DNA of 64,000 bases from RPQJ01 sp963726665 (lineage in GTDB: Bacteria; Pseudomonadota; Gammaproteobacteria; Steroidobacterales; Steroidobacteraceae), in contig CAVSDW010000013.1 in assembly GCA_963726665.1 (NCBI GenBank), positions 1-64,000 on the forward strand. The letters are read 5' to 3'. The notes beneath the pieces were generated by a model that was given only the letters and a program-made list of their open reading frames with translations, was not told the origin of the DNA and did not search any database. Both the position numbers and the translations under genes were made by a program. Of the stretch, positions 45,175 through 53,447 are shown piece by piece; position 1 is the first letter of the stretch; every line of letters starts with the position of its first letter.

Positions 45175-46262
45175 GGCCAGTCCCTCGCCGGGCTCAGGAA
45201 CGAGCCATTGGTCCTGCGCGCCAGCGCCCAGTAGGCGCTGGGCGCCATCGGATCGCCCTCCATCGGCAGCAGGATCACGTTCACCGGGATGCCGGACGGC
45301 AGCTTGCCGATCGCGCGCTGGAAGAGCTGCAGGCGGCCGTCGCCATCGATGGTCTTGCGCACCAGTGGCGGACTGGCGCCCTGCGTCGGCAGCCCGTCGG
45401 TGATGAGCAGGATGTTGTCCGGGCGCGGCGAGAGCATCCCGGCGACTGCAAGCGCGTTCTCGAGGCTGGTTCCGTCCTGCGGCACGATCTTGCGCAGCGC
45501 ACTGAGCGTGTCGTTGAGCGCCGCGGCATCGTTCGCGGCCAGCCATTTGCCCGCGCTGCCAGGCACGAGCGGGCGCGCCTGCGTGTTGAACGCGTATGCC
45601 TGGAACTGCGACTTGGCCGGCAGTTGCGAGGTGATCCAGTCCACGCTGGCTACGGTGCGGCGCCACTTCGCCGCGGCCATGCGCCGCACTTCCGGCATGT
45701 TGCGGAGGCGGATCACGTTCACGACCGATTCGTCCATCATGCTGGCCGAGACGTCGACCAGGATCAGGATGTGCTGCCCGCCGACCTTGAGGCCGGTGAG
45801 GTACTGGCGATCGCCGCTGCCGATGAAACCCTTGATGCGCGTGCCCGGCTGGCCGGGACTCGGCGTGCCGGCCTCGAGCCGGCGCTTGCCCTCGTCCAGC
45901 GACTTCAGGTCCTGCTTCAGCCGCTCGATCGCCTCGCGCTTCGAGAGGGTCTCATTCTCCGCCTCGGCCAGCTGCTGCTTGAGCTTCTCGGTCTCCTCGA
46001 TGATGCGGTTCGCGAGGCCTTCGGCAGGCTCCTGCTGCTGGGGATTCTCGAGTGAATTGCGCAGCACGACGAGGTTCTTATAGCCCTCGAGGACCTGCTC
46101 CTCGATCCGATTCACCTCGGACTGCAGCTCGTCGTTGCGGTGCTGCCGCTGCACGCCGGCCTGCGCGCTCAGGATGGTGTAGAACAGCACGACCGCGCCG
46201 AACCCGCACGCGATCACGTCCAGGAAGGACAGGCTGAAGACTTCGATCTTACGTCGCGCCAT
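45171..46262 (-). CDS. VWA protein with ExbD/TolR-like N-terminal helix (first)
   Basis: ATG 46262 lies 14 bases inside the end of the FHA gene. 363 residues. MARRKIEVFSLSFLDVIACG then FGAVVLFYTIL is a single helix with Asp15. It shares 'EVFSLSFLD.I.CGFGAV' with the next gene, so the two are paralogues in this part. Then a coiled coil ('NRIIEETEKLKQQLAEAENE') and a VWA domain: 'GQHILILVDVSASMMDESVV' (MIDAS DxSxS), 'PRPDNILLITDGLPTQGASP' (Asp) and 'IPVNVILLPMEGDPMA'. Type II membrane topology places the VWA in the periplasm. Confidence 0.82.
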   Translation of the reverse strand: MARRKIEVFSLSFLDVIACGFGAVVLFYTILSAQAGVQRQHRNDELQSEVNRIEEQVLEGYKNLVVLRNSLENPQQQEPAEGLANRIIEETEKLKQQLAEAENETLSKREAIERLKQDLKSLDEGKRRLEAGTPSPGQPGTRIKGFIGSGDRQYLTGLKVGGQHILILVDVSASMMDESVVNVIRLRNMPEVRRMAAAKWRRTVASVDWITSQLPAKSQFQAYAFNTQARPLVPGSAGKWLAANDAAALNDTLSALRKIVPQDGTSLENALAVAGMLSPRPDNILLITDGLPTQGASPPLVRKTIDGDGRLQLFQRAIGKLPSGIPVNVILLPMEGDPMAPSAYWALARRTNGSFLSPARDWP

Positions 46263-47625
46263 CGTCCTCGACCGCGCGCAGGAGTTCGCATTCGACCCCG
46301 GGGCTCCCGACCCGCACCCGGTCGCCAGCGCGCAATTCCACCCGCCCGCCGACGCGTTCGCCGTTGAGGAAAGTCCCGTACGTGCTGTGATCCTGCAGCC
46401 ACGCGGCGCCTTCCACGAGTGCGATGGAACAATGCGAACGGGAAATGCCGGGCCCGGGCGCAAGCGCGAGCGAGCGCTTGTCCGCCGGAACGTCCGAGCC
46501 CAGCGTGAGCGGCCGGACCCCGAGCCGATAGGCGCGGCTCGCGTGGACCAGGTGCGTGGGTCGCGCGTCCGCAGGTACAGCCGGTGTCAGGGACGGCCGC
46601 GACGGAGCCGCACCGGCGCGCGCGGGAACCGGAAGATGCTGCACGAGCGTGAGGGCACGCGCTCCCTGACGGATGTGCTTCTCCCATGCCAGTGCACCGA
46701 GCGCGGCCGCTCCACGCGGCAGGCGCACGATCTCGCAGTCGCGGATCTGCGCGAGGCGAGCCTCGAGCCCGGGCATCGCCGCGAACCGGTGTGAAACCCG
46801 CAAGTGCAGCGGTCCGCCGACCGGGCGGGCGCGTTGCAGTACGCGGGCGTACTCGTCGTAGTTGTGGGCGGCCGCGCGCGCGAAATCATCGACGGAAAGC
46901 TCGACCGAGTGCGTGGCTGCTCCAGACTCGAGGTCGATCGTGGCCTTGCCTTCCGCCAGCGCGGCGCCGAGCCAGCCCGGCAGCCCGTCGCAAAGCAGCT
47001 GCTCCGTCGCGGCCTGGTGCAGGGGATCGAAGCGCGTCTTCAGCACGAAAGCCGAGGCGATGTCGTCCAGCCACGCCTGCTGCAGCCCGAGCCAGCCCTG
47101 CTGCGGCAGGATTTCAAAGCGCGTGCGCCGCAGTCCCGCGGCATGATCCAGCACGGTGACCACCGCCCGGTGCAGGCCGAGCTCCAGCTGCACCACTGCC
47201 TCCGGCGCGGGTTCGAGCGATGCGGCCGCGAGCCCTGCGTCCACCAGCCCGACCGGCTCGAGCCCGGCTTCCTTCGCCACTCCCAGCAGCAGGCCGAGCT
47301 GTTCCCGGGTGTACCAGGGCGGAACGGCGAGGAGTGTCTCGGGGCCGTCGCCGAGGTGCGGTGCGACGAACCGCGCGAGCTGCGCGTAGGCGACCTCGGC
47401 GCGATTCGCCGCTGCCGGCACGGGCCGGGCAAGGGGTTCCGTGCCGAGATCCTGCCAGTACCGGGTCTCGGCAAAGAGCGGCTTCAGCCGCGCCCGGAGT
47501 GCGGCCGCGGCTCCGGTCTCGGGTGTGGCGCCATCGAGCATCGCAATGCCCGGCTCCTCGGCGAGGATGCTGCCGTCGCGCGCCAGCACCAGGCCGGCGT
47601 CGTTGATCTCGAGGGCGAGTGTCAT
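46249..47625 (-). CDS. Actin/HSP70-like protein with C-terminal FHA domain
   Basis: 458 residues, no signal or helix, so cytoplasmic. The first 320 residues look like an actin-fold ATPase: 'LALEINDAGLVLARDG', 'TLLAVPPWYTREQLGLLLGV', 'AGLEPVGLVDAGLAAASLEP' and 'VQLELGLHRAVVTVLDH', with a late 'GAAALGALAWEKH'. The last 100 form an FHA domain ('LGSDVPADKRSLALAPGPGI', 'SRSHCSIALVEGAAWLQDHS', 'TYGTFLNGERVGGR'), with the Ser-Arg-Ser-His core and TYGTFLNG that read phospho-threonine. It would couple the kinase of this operon to a nucleotide-driven switch (inference). I know no characterised protein with this pairing. Confidence 0.75.
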   Translation of the reverse strand: MTLALEINDAGLVLARDGSILAEEPGIAMLDGATPETGAAAALRARLKPLFAETRYWQDLGTEPLARPVPAAANRAEVAYAQLARFVAPHLGDGPETLLAVPPWYTREQLGLLLGVAKEAGLEPVGLVDAGLAAASLEPAPEAVVQLELGLHRAVVTVLDHAAGLRRTRFEILPQQGWLGLQQAWLDDIASAFVLKTRFDPLHQAATEQLLCDGLPGWLGAALAEGKATIDLESGAATHSVELSVDDFARAAAHNYDEYARVLQRARPVGGPLHLRVSHRFAAMPGLEARLAQIRDCEIVRLPRGAAALGALAWEKHIRQGARALTLVQHLPVPARAGAAPSRPSLTPAVPADARPTHLVHASRAYRLGVRPLTLGSDVPADKRSLALAPGPGISRSHCSIALVEGAAWLQDHSTYGTFLNGERVGGRVELRAGDRVRVGSPGVECELLRAVEDDGAT

Positions 47626-47629
47626 CTGC

Positions 47630-48436
47630 TCAACGCAGCTGCATGTGCCGGATGAGGTTGCGGTCGAGGTAGGTCTCGCTGTCGAGGACCAGGCGCTCCT
47701 GCGCGAGCTGCAGCTGGTGCAGCATGAACATGAGCACGATGCTGATGAGCAGTGCCGCCAGCGTCGAGTTGAATGCCGTCCCGAGTCCCTCCGTCACGCC
47801 GGAGACGTCGCCGGTCACCGCCTTGTGAGCCTCGCCCAGCGCGTCGCCGATGCCGCGCACCGTTCCGATGAAACCGATCGCCGGGATGGCCCACGCGATG
47901 TAGCGAAGCATGGAGAGCTCGGAATCCAGCCGGTCGGCCTCGCCGGAACACACGCCTCGCGCCGCGTCGGACACGTCCTGCACGTTGCGCGTGGCCGCGA
48001 AGCGATAGAGGGCCACCAGCAGCGCGCGCGGCAGCAGGCACTCGGCCTCGAGCGGCGGCAGCGCCTCGATCGGTCGCGCGTACTCGCGGGTGTCCTCGGG
48101 CAGGATCTTCATGCCCTCGGGGACGTGCACCAGGTCGCGTGCGAGCAGAGCCCTCTCCTTGCGCGTGCGCCACGTCTTGTAGCCGATGATGGCGAAGGCC
48201 CACAGGCCGAGGATCACCTCCGATTCCTGCTCCCAGTCCTTGAGCACGACGTAGATCGATCGCTCCGACACGTAGTTCGGGTCCTTCTTCATCGCGGCCT
48301 TCTGCTCGGCCAGCACCGCGGTCGCGCGCGGCCGCACGACCGTGACGTAGGACGCGTGCACGACGATGGTGAAGACGATCAGCGAGAACAGGCTGAACAC
48401 CAGTTCGCTCGGGGCGCGCGCGTTGATTCTTGTCAT
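47630..48436 (-). CDS. MotA/TolQ/ExbB-like proton-channel protein
   Basis: 268 residues. A first helix at 13-35 (LVFSLFSLIVFTIVVHASYV), a second near 78-95, and the TolQ/ExbB core: 'LRYIAWAIPAIGFIGTVRGI', then 'GVTEGLGTAFNSTLAALLIS' and 'VLMFMLHQLQLAQERLV'. The GxxGTVxG and ALxTTxxG-like motifs are those of stator proteins that form a pentamer around two single-helix partners. No ExbD/TolR/MotB gene is present, but the two VWA proteins downstream carry a matching Asp helix. It lies 4 bases before the FHA gene. Confidence 0.85.
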   Translation of the reverse strand: MTRINARAPSELVFSLFSLIVFTIVVHASYVTVVRPRATAVLAEQKAAMKKDPNYVSERSIYVVLKDWEQESEVILGLWAFAIIGYKTWRTRKERALLARDLVHVPEGMKILPEDTREYARPIEALPPLEAECLLPRALLVALYRFAATRNVQDVSDAARGVCSGEADRLDSELSMLRYIAWAIPAIGFIGTVRGIGDALGEAHKAVTGDVSGVTEGLGTAFNSTLAALLISIVLMFMLHQLQLAQERLVLDSETYLDRNLIRHMQLR

Positions 48437-48455
48437 GCTGCGGTGTTCTCCGTAA

Positions 48456-48860
48456 TCAGATGTCGACCGGGAAAGACACGTCGTAGTCGGCGCGCACCTT
48501 CTCCGTGGGCTCGAAACGATCCTTCGAGCCGCCGCCGGTGGTGCCGCGACTGGCGCCCGCGGGCGGCGACTTCGCGTCCGCGGGCGGCGGCGGGGAGACC
48601 GCCGGCGCCTGCGCGGCTGGCGATCCGGGCGTCTGTGGCGATGCAGACGCGTTGCCTTTCGCGACCGGCGGAGCCGCGGTTTCCGGCGCCGTGGAGGCCG
48701 GCGCATTCCCGGGCGCTGCGGCTGGCACCGGTTGAGCAGCAGCCGGCGTTTCCTGCGCACGCAGACCGGTCACGGCGACGACGACGCCCGCGAGGAGCGC
48801 GATCGCCAGCCCGAGGCCGCGCTTACTGCGCGTAACGCGCGATCCTGAATCCGAGGTCAT
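48456..48860 (-). CDS. Small membrane-anchored Ala/Pro-rich protein
   Basis: 134 residues from ATG 48860 (MTSDSGSRVTRSKRGLGLAI); ATG 48878 is possible. One helix (LGLAIALLAGVVVAVTGLRA) is followed by 75 residues of Ala/Pro/Ser-rich linker. It ends with a short ordered tail 'SKDRFEPTEKVRADYDVSFP' plus VDI. The linker-tail design suggests a tether that crosses the periplasm and presents the terminal peptide to a partner. It begins inside the end of the FHA-PEGA-FGE gene and ends 19 bases before the TolQ-like gene. The family is unnamed as far as I know. Confidence 0.65.
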   Translation of the reverse strand: MTSDSGSRVTRSKRGLGLAIALLAGVVVAVTGLRAQETPAAAQPVPAAAPGNAPASTAPETAAPPVAKGNASASPQTPGSPAAQAPAVSPPPPADAKSPPAGASRGTTGGGSKDRFEPTEKVRADYDVSFPVDI

Positions 48861-51285
48861 TGCGTCTGCCGTCCCCATAGTCGCGATAGGCGAGCCTGAG
48901 TTCAGTCACCGCCGCACTCTTCCAGCTCGAGCCGCGGATGACGTGCAGCGCACCCTCGCCGGTTGCCGCCGGATCGACCGCCGCAGCGTCCGAGCGCGGT
49001 TGCACAGTGTAGAGATCGTGCGTCCACTCGGCGACATTGCCGCCGAGGTCGAAGTATCCGGCCGGACTCGCGCTGAAACTGCCGACCGGCGCAGTCGCGG
49101 CATAGCCGTCCTCGTAGTCGGCGATCACGACGGGCAGCAGCGCCTGCGCGCTGCGATCCGCGTAGTTGCCGGCGCCCGGCGGCACCGGCAGTGCATCGCC
49201 CCAGGGATACTTGCGCATGCCCGTCCCGTCGCGGCGCGCGATCGCCTCCCACTCGGCCTCGGTCGGCAGGCGATAGCCGGTGGTCGCGGGCACGACCTGC
49301 ACGAACGATCCGCCCTTCATCTCGTAGGCGGGAGCAAGCCCGTCCTGCGCGCTGAGCCAGTTGCAGTAAGCGGCCGCCTCCTGCCAGCTCACGTTCACGA
49401 CCGGCTGACGCTCGAGTTCGAGCGTCGTCTGCAGGACGAATCCGGAGCGGTGATCCGGGCGAAACTGGCGGTATTCCGCGTTGGTCACCTCGCGCGTCGA
49501 GGCGTAGAAACGGCGCTTGAGTTCTACCGTGCGCTGCGATTCGTTCGAGCGCCGGCCCGCCTCGCGGCGCGGGCTGCCCATGGTGAATGCGCCGGCGGGC
49601 ACGAGCTTCATTTCCTGTCCCGACTTCGTTCGCAGTGTCGGCGTGAGCGCGACCGGATCGGCGGGCGGGGACGACGCCGCTGGTGCGCCCGCCGGCTGGG
49701 TCGCGGCACTGGCCGGCGATGCACCTTCGAGCAGGGTGACCTCCACGCTCTGCGGCAGGCCGGGCCGCGGCGTGACCGTCGTGCGGAACGGCGCATAGCC
49801 CGACTTGCGGATCTCCACTGAATGCCGGGTCGCCGCAAGCCGCAGCGTCTGGTTGGCCACGCCCCTCGACTCGCCGTCGACCACGAGTTCCGCGTCCTTC
49901 GGATTCGCGCTGACGATCACATCGCCGAGGATGGGCGTGAGCGTGACCTCCACGGAAGCACTCTTTCCCGCACCGACCGTCACCTGCCGGCTGGCGGGTT
50001 CGTAGCCGTCGCGCGTGACCGCGACCGGCAGCGCGAGGTCCGGTCGCACGTCGACCTCGAGCGGCGTGCGCCCGCGGTACGCACCGCCGATGGTGACGCT
50101 TGCGCCTGAGGGCTGGCTGCGGACCGCGAGCCTCCCGTCCGGAAGCCCGAGTTTCACCGGCCCGATTACCAGCGGCTCGTTGGCTTTCACCTGTACGTCG
50201 CTGACCCACGGCTTGAATCCGGGATGCAGCAACTCCACGCGGTGGGAACCGGCCATGAGTTCGATCTGCAGCGGCGTCGAGCCGCGCGGCTTGCCCGCCA
50301 CCCGCACCGACGCACCGGTGGGTTCGGTCGAGACACTGACGACGGCCCAGGCCGGGATCAGCTTCGGCGCGATCTCCTGCCTCTTGCCGAATCCCTCCAC
50401 GCGGACCCGCGTCGTGTAGTCGAGATAGCGTTCGGTGTCGATCGAGATGTCGTGGTTCCCGGCGGCAAGCGCGAACTCGCCCGGCGCCTGGCCCGCGGCC
50501 CGCCCGTCGATGACGACCTTGCCCGGCACCGGCAACACGATCCTGAGATGGCCCGGCAGCGCAGTGAGCCGGTAGCGCAGCACCTGGCCGGAGTCGCGGC
50601 CCACGGTCACGGGCACGCGCAGCTCCAGGTAGCCCTGGCGCGCGGCCACGAGCGTGTAGTCGCCCGGGCGCAGCAGGTGGCTCGAGCCGAAGCGCAGGCC
50701 GGGCCAGCCACCCTCGAAGCTCACCTTTTCCGGCAGCGGGTCGATCGCCACCTCGACGGGCGTGGAAGTGAAGATGAACGCGGCCGCGAGCACCAGCACC
50801 GCGGCAACCGCGGCGATCGCGATGCGGCGCGCCGACCAGCGGGGCGTGGATGCGCGGGCAACCGACGGACGGAACGCAACCGCATCGATGCGCTCGCTCT
50901 CGTCCGCGCCTTCGCCCGACACGCTCCCGGACGCCGCGACGACCGGCGGCGCCGTGACGTTGTCGGCGGCGCCCGCGACGACATCGAGCACGCGCGCGCC
51001 GCCTTCGACGCGCAGTTTGAGCCTTCCGCCTCCGACATCGAGGACGTCGCCGCTGCGCAGCCAGGTCGAGCCCGCGACGCGCGAGCCGTTGTGGAGAACG
51101 ACGGCATCCTCGTCCGATGGCTGCACGAACAACTGGCCTTCGTGCAGCGCGATCCATGCACGCGGCCCGGCCCCCGGCGCCGGGACCACGACCACGCTGC
51201 CAGCGCCCCCGACCGATAACGGGAAATCGGCGGCGGCGAAGGACCGCTCGCCCAGCGGCTCGCGCAGGACCAGTTCGGCGCTCAA
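48823..51285 (-). CDS. FHA-membrane-PEGA repeat-FGE-like protein
   Basis: The start TTG 51285 overlaps the kinase stop (TTGA). 820 residues. Residues 25-95 are FHA-like and cytoplasmic ('AWIALHEGQLFVQPSDEDAV', 'VLHNGSRVAGSTWLRSGDVL'). The helix is at 154-173. Next come several PEGA modules up to about 540 ('SVSTEPTGASVRVAGKPRGS', 'VRSQPSGASVTIGGAYRGRT', 'IVSANPKDAELVVDGESRGV'). The last 250 residues are an FGE/SUMF1-type domain ('LVPAGAFTMGSPRREAGRRS', 'YRLPTEAEWEAIARRDGTGM', 'YFDLGGNVAEWTHDLYTV'). Authentic FGE has two Cys after RGGSW; here it reads RGSSWKSAAVTELRLAYRDY, so copper-dependent oxidation is unlikely. It probably reads kinase output and carries a binding domain in the periplasm. 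Confidence 0.82.
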   Translation of the reverse strand: MSAELVLREPLGERSFAAADFPLSVGGAGSVVVVPAPGAGPRAWIALHEGQLFVQPSDEDAVVLHNGSRVAGSTWLRSGDVLDVGGGRLKLRVEGGARVLDVVAGAADNVTAPPVVAASGSVSGEGADESERIDAVAFRPSVARASTPRWSARRIAIAAVAAVLVLAAAFIFTSTPVEVAIDPLPEKVSFEGGWPGLRFGSSHLLRPGDYTLVAARQGYLELRVPVTVGRDSGQVLRYRLTALPGHLRIVLPVPGKVVIDGRAAGQAPGEFALAAGNHDISIDTERYLDYTTRVRVEGFGKRQEIAPKLIPAWAVVSVSTEPTGASVRVAGKPRGSTPLQIELMAGSHRVELLHPGFKPWVSDVQVKANEPLVIGPVKLGLPDGRLAVRSQPSGASVTIGGAYRGRTPLEVDVRPDLALPVAVTRDGYEPASRQVTVGAGKSASVEVTLTPILGDVIVSANPKDAELVVDGESRGVANQTLRLAATRHSVEIRKSGYAPFRTTVTPRPGLPQSVEVTLLEGASPASAATQPAGAPAASSPPADPVALTPTLRTKSGQEMKLVPAGAFTMGSPRREAGRRSNESQRTVELKRRFYASTREVTNAEYRQFRPDHRSGFVLQTTLELERQPVVNVSWQEAAAYCNWLSAQDGLAPAYEMKGGSFVQVVPATTGYRLPTEAEWEAIARRDGTGMRKYPWGDALPVPPGAGNYADRSAQALLPVVIADYEDGYAATAPVGSFSASPAGYFDLGGNVAEWTHDLYTVQPRSDAAAVDPAATGEGALHVIRGSSWKSAAVTELRLAYRDYGDGRRNDLGFRIARYAQ

Positions 51286-53447
51286 ATCTTCTCCTCGCAG
51301 CGGATCACGAGTTCGGGCGGCACGTTGCCGGGCATTATCGTGATTTCGCGTCGCACGTCGCGGAAACCCGCGCGCGTACCGACGACGGTGTAGCGGCCGG
51401 GAAGCAGTTCCATGTCCTTGCGGCTGAACGCGCCCAGCCTGCCCACGCGGTAGATCACCACGTCCGTCTGGTTGTCGGAAGCGATGACGAGGCGCACCGG
51501 CGTCTCCGCCGCGGCAAGCAGGGCCTGCAGGTCGCGTACCTGGCGCGTGAGCACCGGCCCTGGATCAGGAATCGCGGCCGCCTGCGCGAGCGTGGCGCGC
51601 GCCGCACCTCGAACCCCGTCGGAAAAAAGCCTCTCGGGCCGTTCGAGGTACGAGGAGAACGCCGCGTCGAGCATGACGCGCGGCTCCACGCGCTCGACGC
51701 CCCGCTGCCCGTCGAGCAGCTTCGCGTCGACTGCGAGCGCCGCGCGATATTCGGCCAGGGCGTCGCGCCAGCGCTCCTGCTGCTCGGCCTTTCGCGCCGA
51801 CTCGAGATGCTGCTCGATCGTACGGTCGCCGAGCGCGCGCTGCACCTGCTCGAGCCCTTCCCTGACTTCCGGCGCGCCCGGACGGATGCGTCCGGCGCGC
51901 TCGTAGGCGGCACGCGCACCCGCGTAGTCCCTGCGCGACACGGCCGCGAGCGCGTCGGCGACGGCGGCGGAAAACGCGCTGGCCGTCCGCTGCGCCTCGA
52001 CCCTGGCGATCGCGTCGCGCGCCGCCGAAGTGTCGGGGTCGAGTGCCAGCGCCTTTTTCCACGCCGTCTCTGCGGCTGGAAGCTGCCCGTTGCGCTCGAG
52101 TTCCGCGGCCTGTGCGAGCAGGGTGCGAACCTCGTCGAGCGTGTTCGCCCGCTCGAGTCCCCGGCGCGCGGCCGCATTGGCCGGATCGATCTTCGAGGCG
52201 AGGCCGTATTGCCTGCGCGCCTCGGCGGCGTCACCCGCAGCGATGGCGGCGGCGCCGGCTGCAAGCGCGGCACGCAGTTCGGCCGCCGTGCGCTGCTCCT
52301 GCGCTTTCTTCTGTTCGAGCTCGCGTTTCGCTGCGGCTTGCGCGTCCACGGCCGGCGCCGACACCGCCGGCTTCGAGGGCGCGGTCTTCGCGGGGGCCGC
52401 CGGAACCTGCGCGACGGGGACGGTCTCGTGCCGCTCGACCCACCCCGGCAGGGCAAAGAAGACGATGCCCGCGACCACGAGCAGGAATATGAACGTGCCG
52501 ACGAGCAGTCCGCGCCTGAATCCCTGCGAGCGCAGCTCGGACGCGCTCGGTCCCGCCGACACCTTGCGTTGCCACATGGGCTCGATCGCCGCCTCGCCTG
52601 CCCCTGGCGCCCGCAGCTTGGGTGGCGCGTGCAGCGCGCGCGGTGTATCGGACTGCGACTCCGTATCCGGAATGCTGCGCAGTCCCTCGAACACTTCATG
52701 CATGTCGCGCGGCCGGTCCTCGGCGCGCCTTGCGAGACAGCGGGTCACGAGTTCCTCGAGCACGGGCGGTACGTCCGCGCGCCGCCCCGCCAGCGGCTGA
52801 GGCGTCGCGTCCGTCCGCGCCGCGGCAGCGTCCGGATAGAACGGCGGATAACCGGCCAGCAGTTCGTACGCGAGCGCGCCGAACGAATAGACGTCGTCGG
52901 CGATCGCGGGCGGCGCGCCGGCGAGCTGCTCGGGACTCGACGTGAACGGCGATCCTCCCGGAGCGGCCGTCGCCTCACCGATGCGGGCGGCCAGGCCGAA
53001 ATCGGCGAGCATTGCCCGCCCGTCGTCGGCAACGAGCACGTTGGACGTCTTGATGTCGCGATGAACGCAGCCACGCGCGTGCAGGGCTCCTGCGCCCTCC
53101 GCGACCTCGGCGAGTGCACGCAGGATCGCTCGCAGGGGTGCGCCCCGCAGCCGGGCCAGGTCGGACGAACCCTCGAACGCGAATGTCGCAAGCACCGGAT
53201 CGTCTTCGCGGACACTCGTGCACGCGAGGACGTTCGGATGGGCGATGTCGCGCTGCAGCCGAGCGGCGTCGAGGAAGCGCGCGCGCTCGTCGGGCAGTGA
53301 CGACAACTCCGCGCGCAGCACCTTCAACACGAGTTCGGCGCCCGATTCCCGGTCACGCGCCAGCCAGGCCTCGGCCGTGCGGCCCTCGCCGAGTTTGCGC
53401 AGCAGCGCGTAGCGCCCCGCGAGAACCTGTCCGCTCTCGAGCCTCAT
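51282..53447 (-). CDS. Transmembrane Ser/Thr protein kinase with periplasmic TPR and PEGA-like domain
   Basis: ATG 53447 overlaps the previous stop (ATGA). 721 residues. Kinase domain 12-260: Gly loop 'RKLGEGRTAEAWLARD', Lys42 (ELVLKVL), 'CVHRDIKTSNVLVADDG' (Asp131), 'MLADFGLAARIG' (Asp149) and 'SPEQLAGAPPAIADDVYSFG'. The alpha-C Glu appears replaced (FLDAARLQRD). Membrane helix at 313-332. The periplasmic part has coiled coil and TPR-like repeats ('AAAIAAGDAAEARRQYGLAS', 'WRDALAEYRAALAVDAKLLD') and a last beta domain like PEGA ('ELLPGRYTVVGTRAGFRDVR'). It would phosphorylate partners in the cytoplasm, with the two FHA proteins of this operon as obvious readers. No phosphatase gene is nearby. 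Confidence 0.88.
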   Translation of the reverse strand: MRLESGQVLAGRYALLRKLGEGRTAEAWLARDRESGAELVLKVLRAELSSLPDERARFLDAARLQRDIAHPNVLACTSVREDDPVLATFAFEGSSDLARLRGAPLRAILRALAEVAEGAGALHARGCVHRDIKTSNVLVADDGRAMLADFGLAARIGEATAAPGGSPFTSSPEQLAGAPPAIADDVYSFGALAYELLAGYPPFYPDAAAARTDATPQPLAGRRADVPPVLEELVTRCLARRAEDRPRDMHEVFEGLRSIPDTESQSDTPRALHAPPKLRAPGAGEAAIEPMWQRKVSAGPSASELRSQGFRRGLLVGTFIFLLVVAGIVFFALPGWVERHETVPVAQVPAAPAKTAPSKPAVSAPAVDAQAAAKRELEQKKAQEQRTAAELRAALAAGAAAIAAGDAAEARRQYGLASKIDPANAAARRGLERANTLDEVRTLLAQAAELERNGQLPAAETAWKKALALDPDTSAARDAIARVEAQRTASAFSAAVADALAAVSRRDYAGARAAYERAGRIRPGAPEVREGLEQVQRALGDRTIEQHLESARKAEQQERWRDALAEYRAALAVDAKLLDGQRGVERVEPRVMLDAAFSSYLERPERLFSDGVRGAARATLAQAAAIPDPGPVLTRQVRDLQALLAAAETPVRLVIASDNQTDVVIYRVGRLGAFSRKDMELLPGRYTVVGTRAGFRDVRREITIMPGNVPPELVIRCEEKI

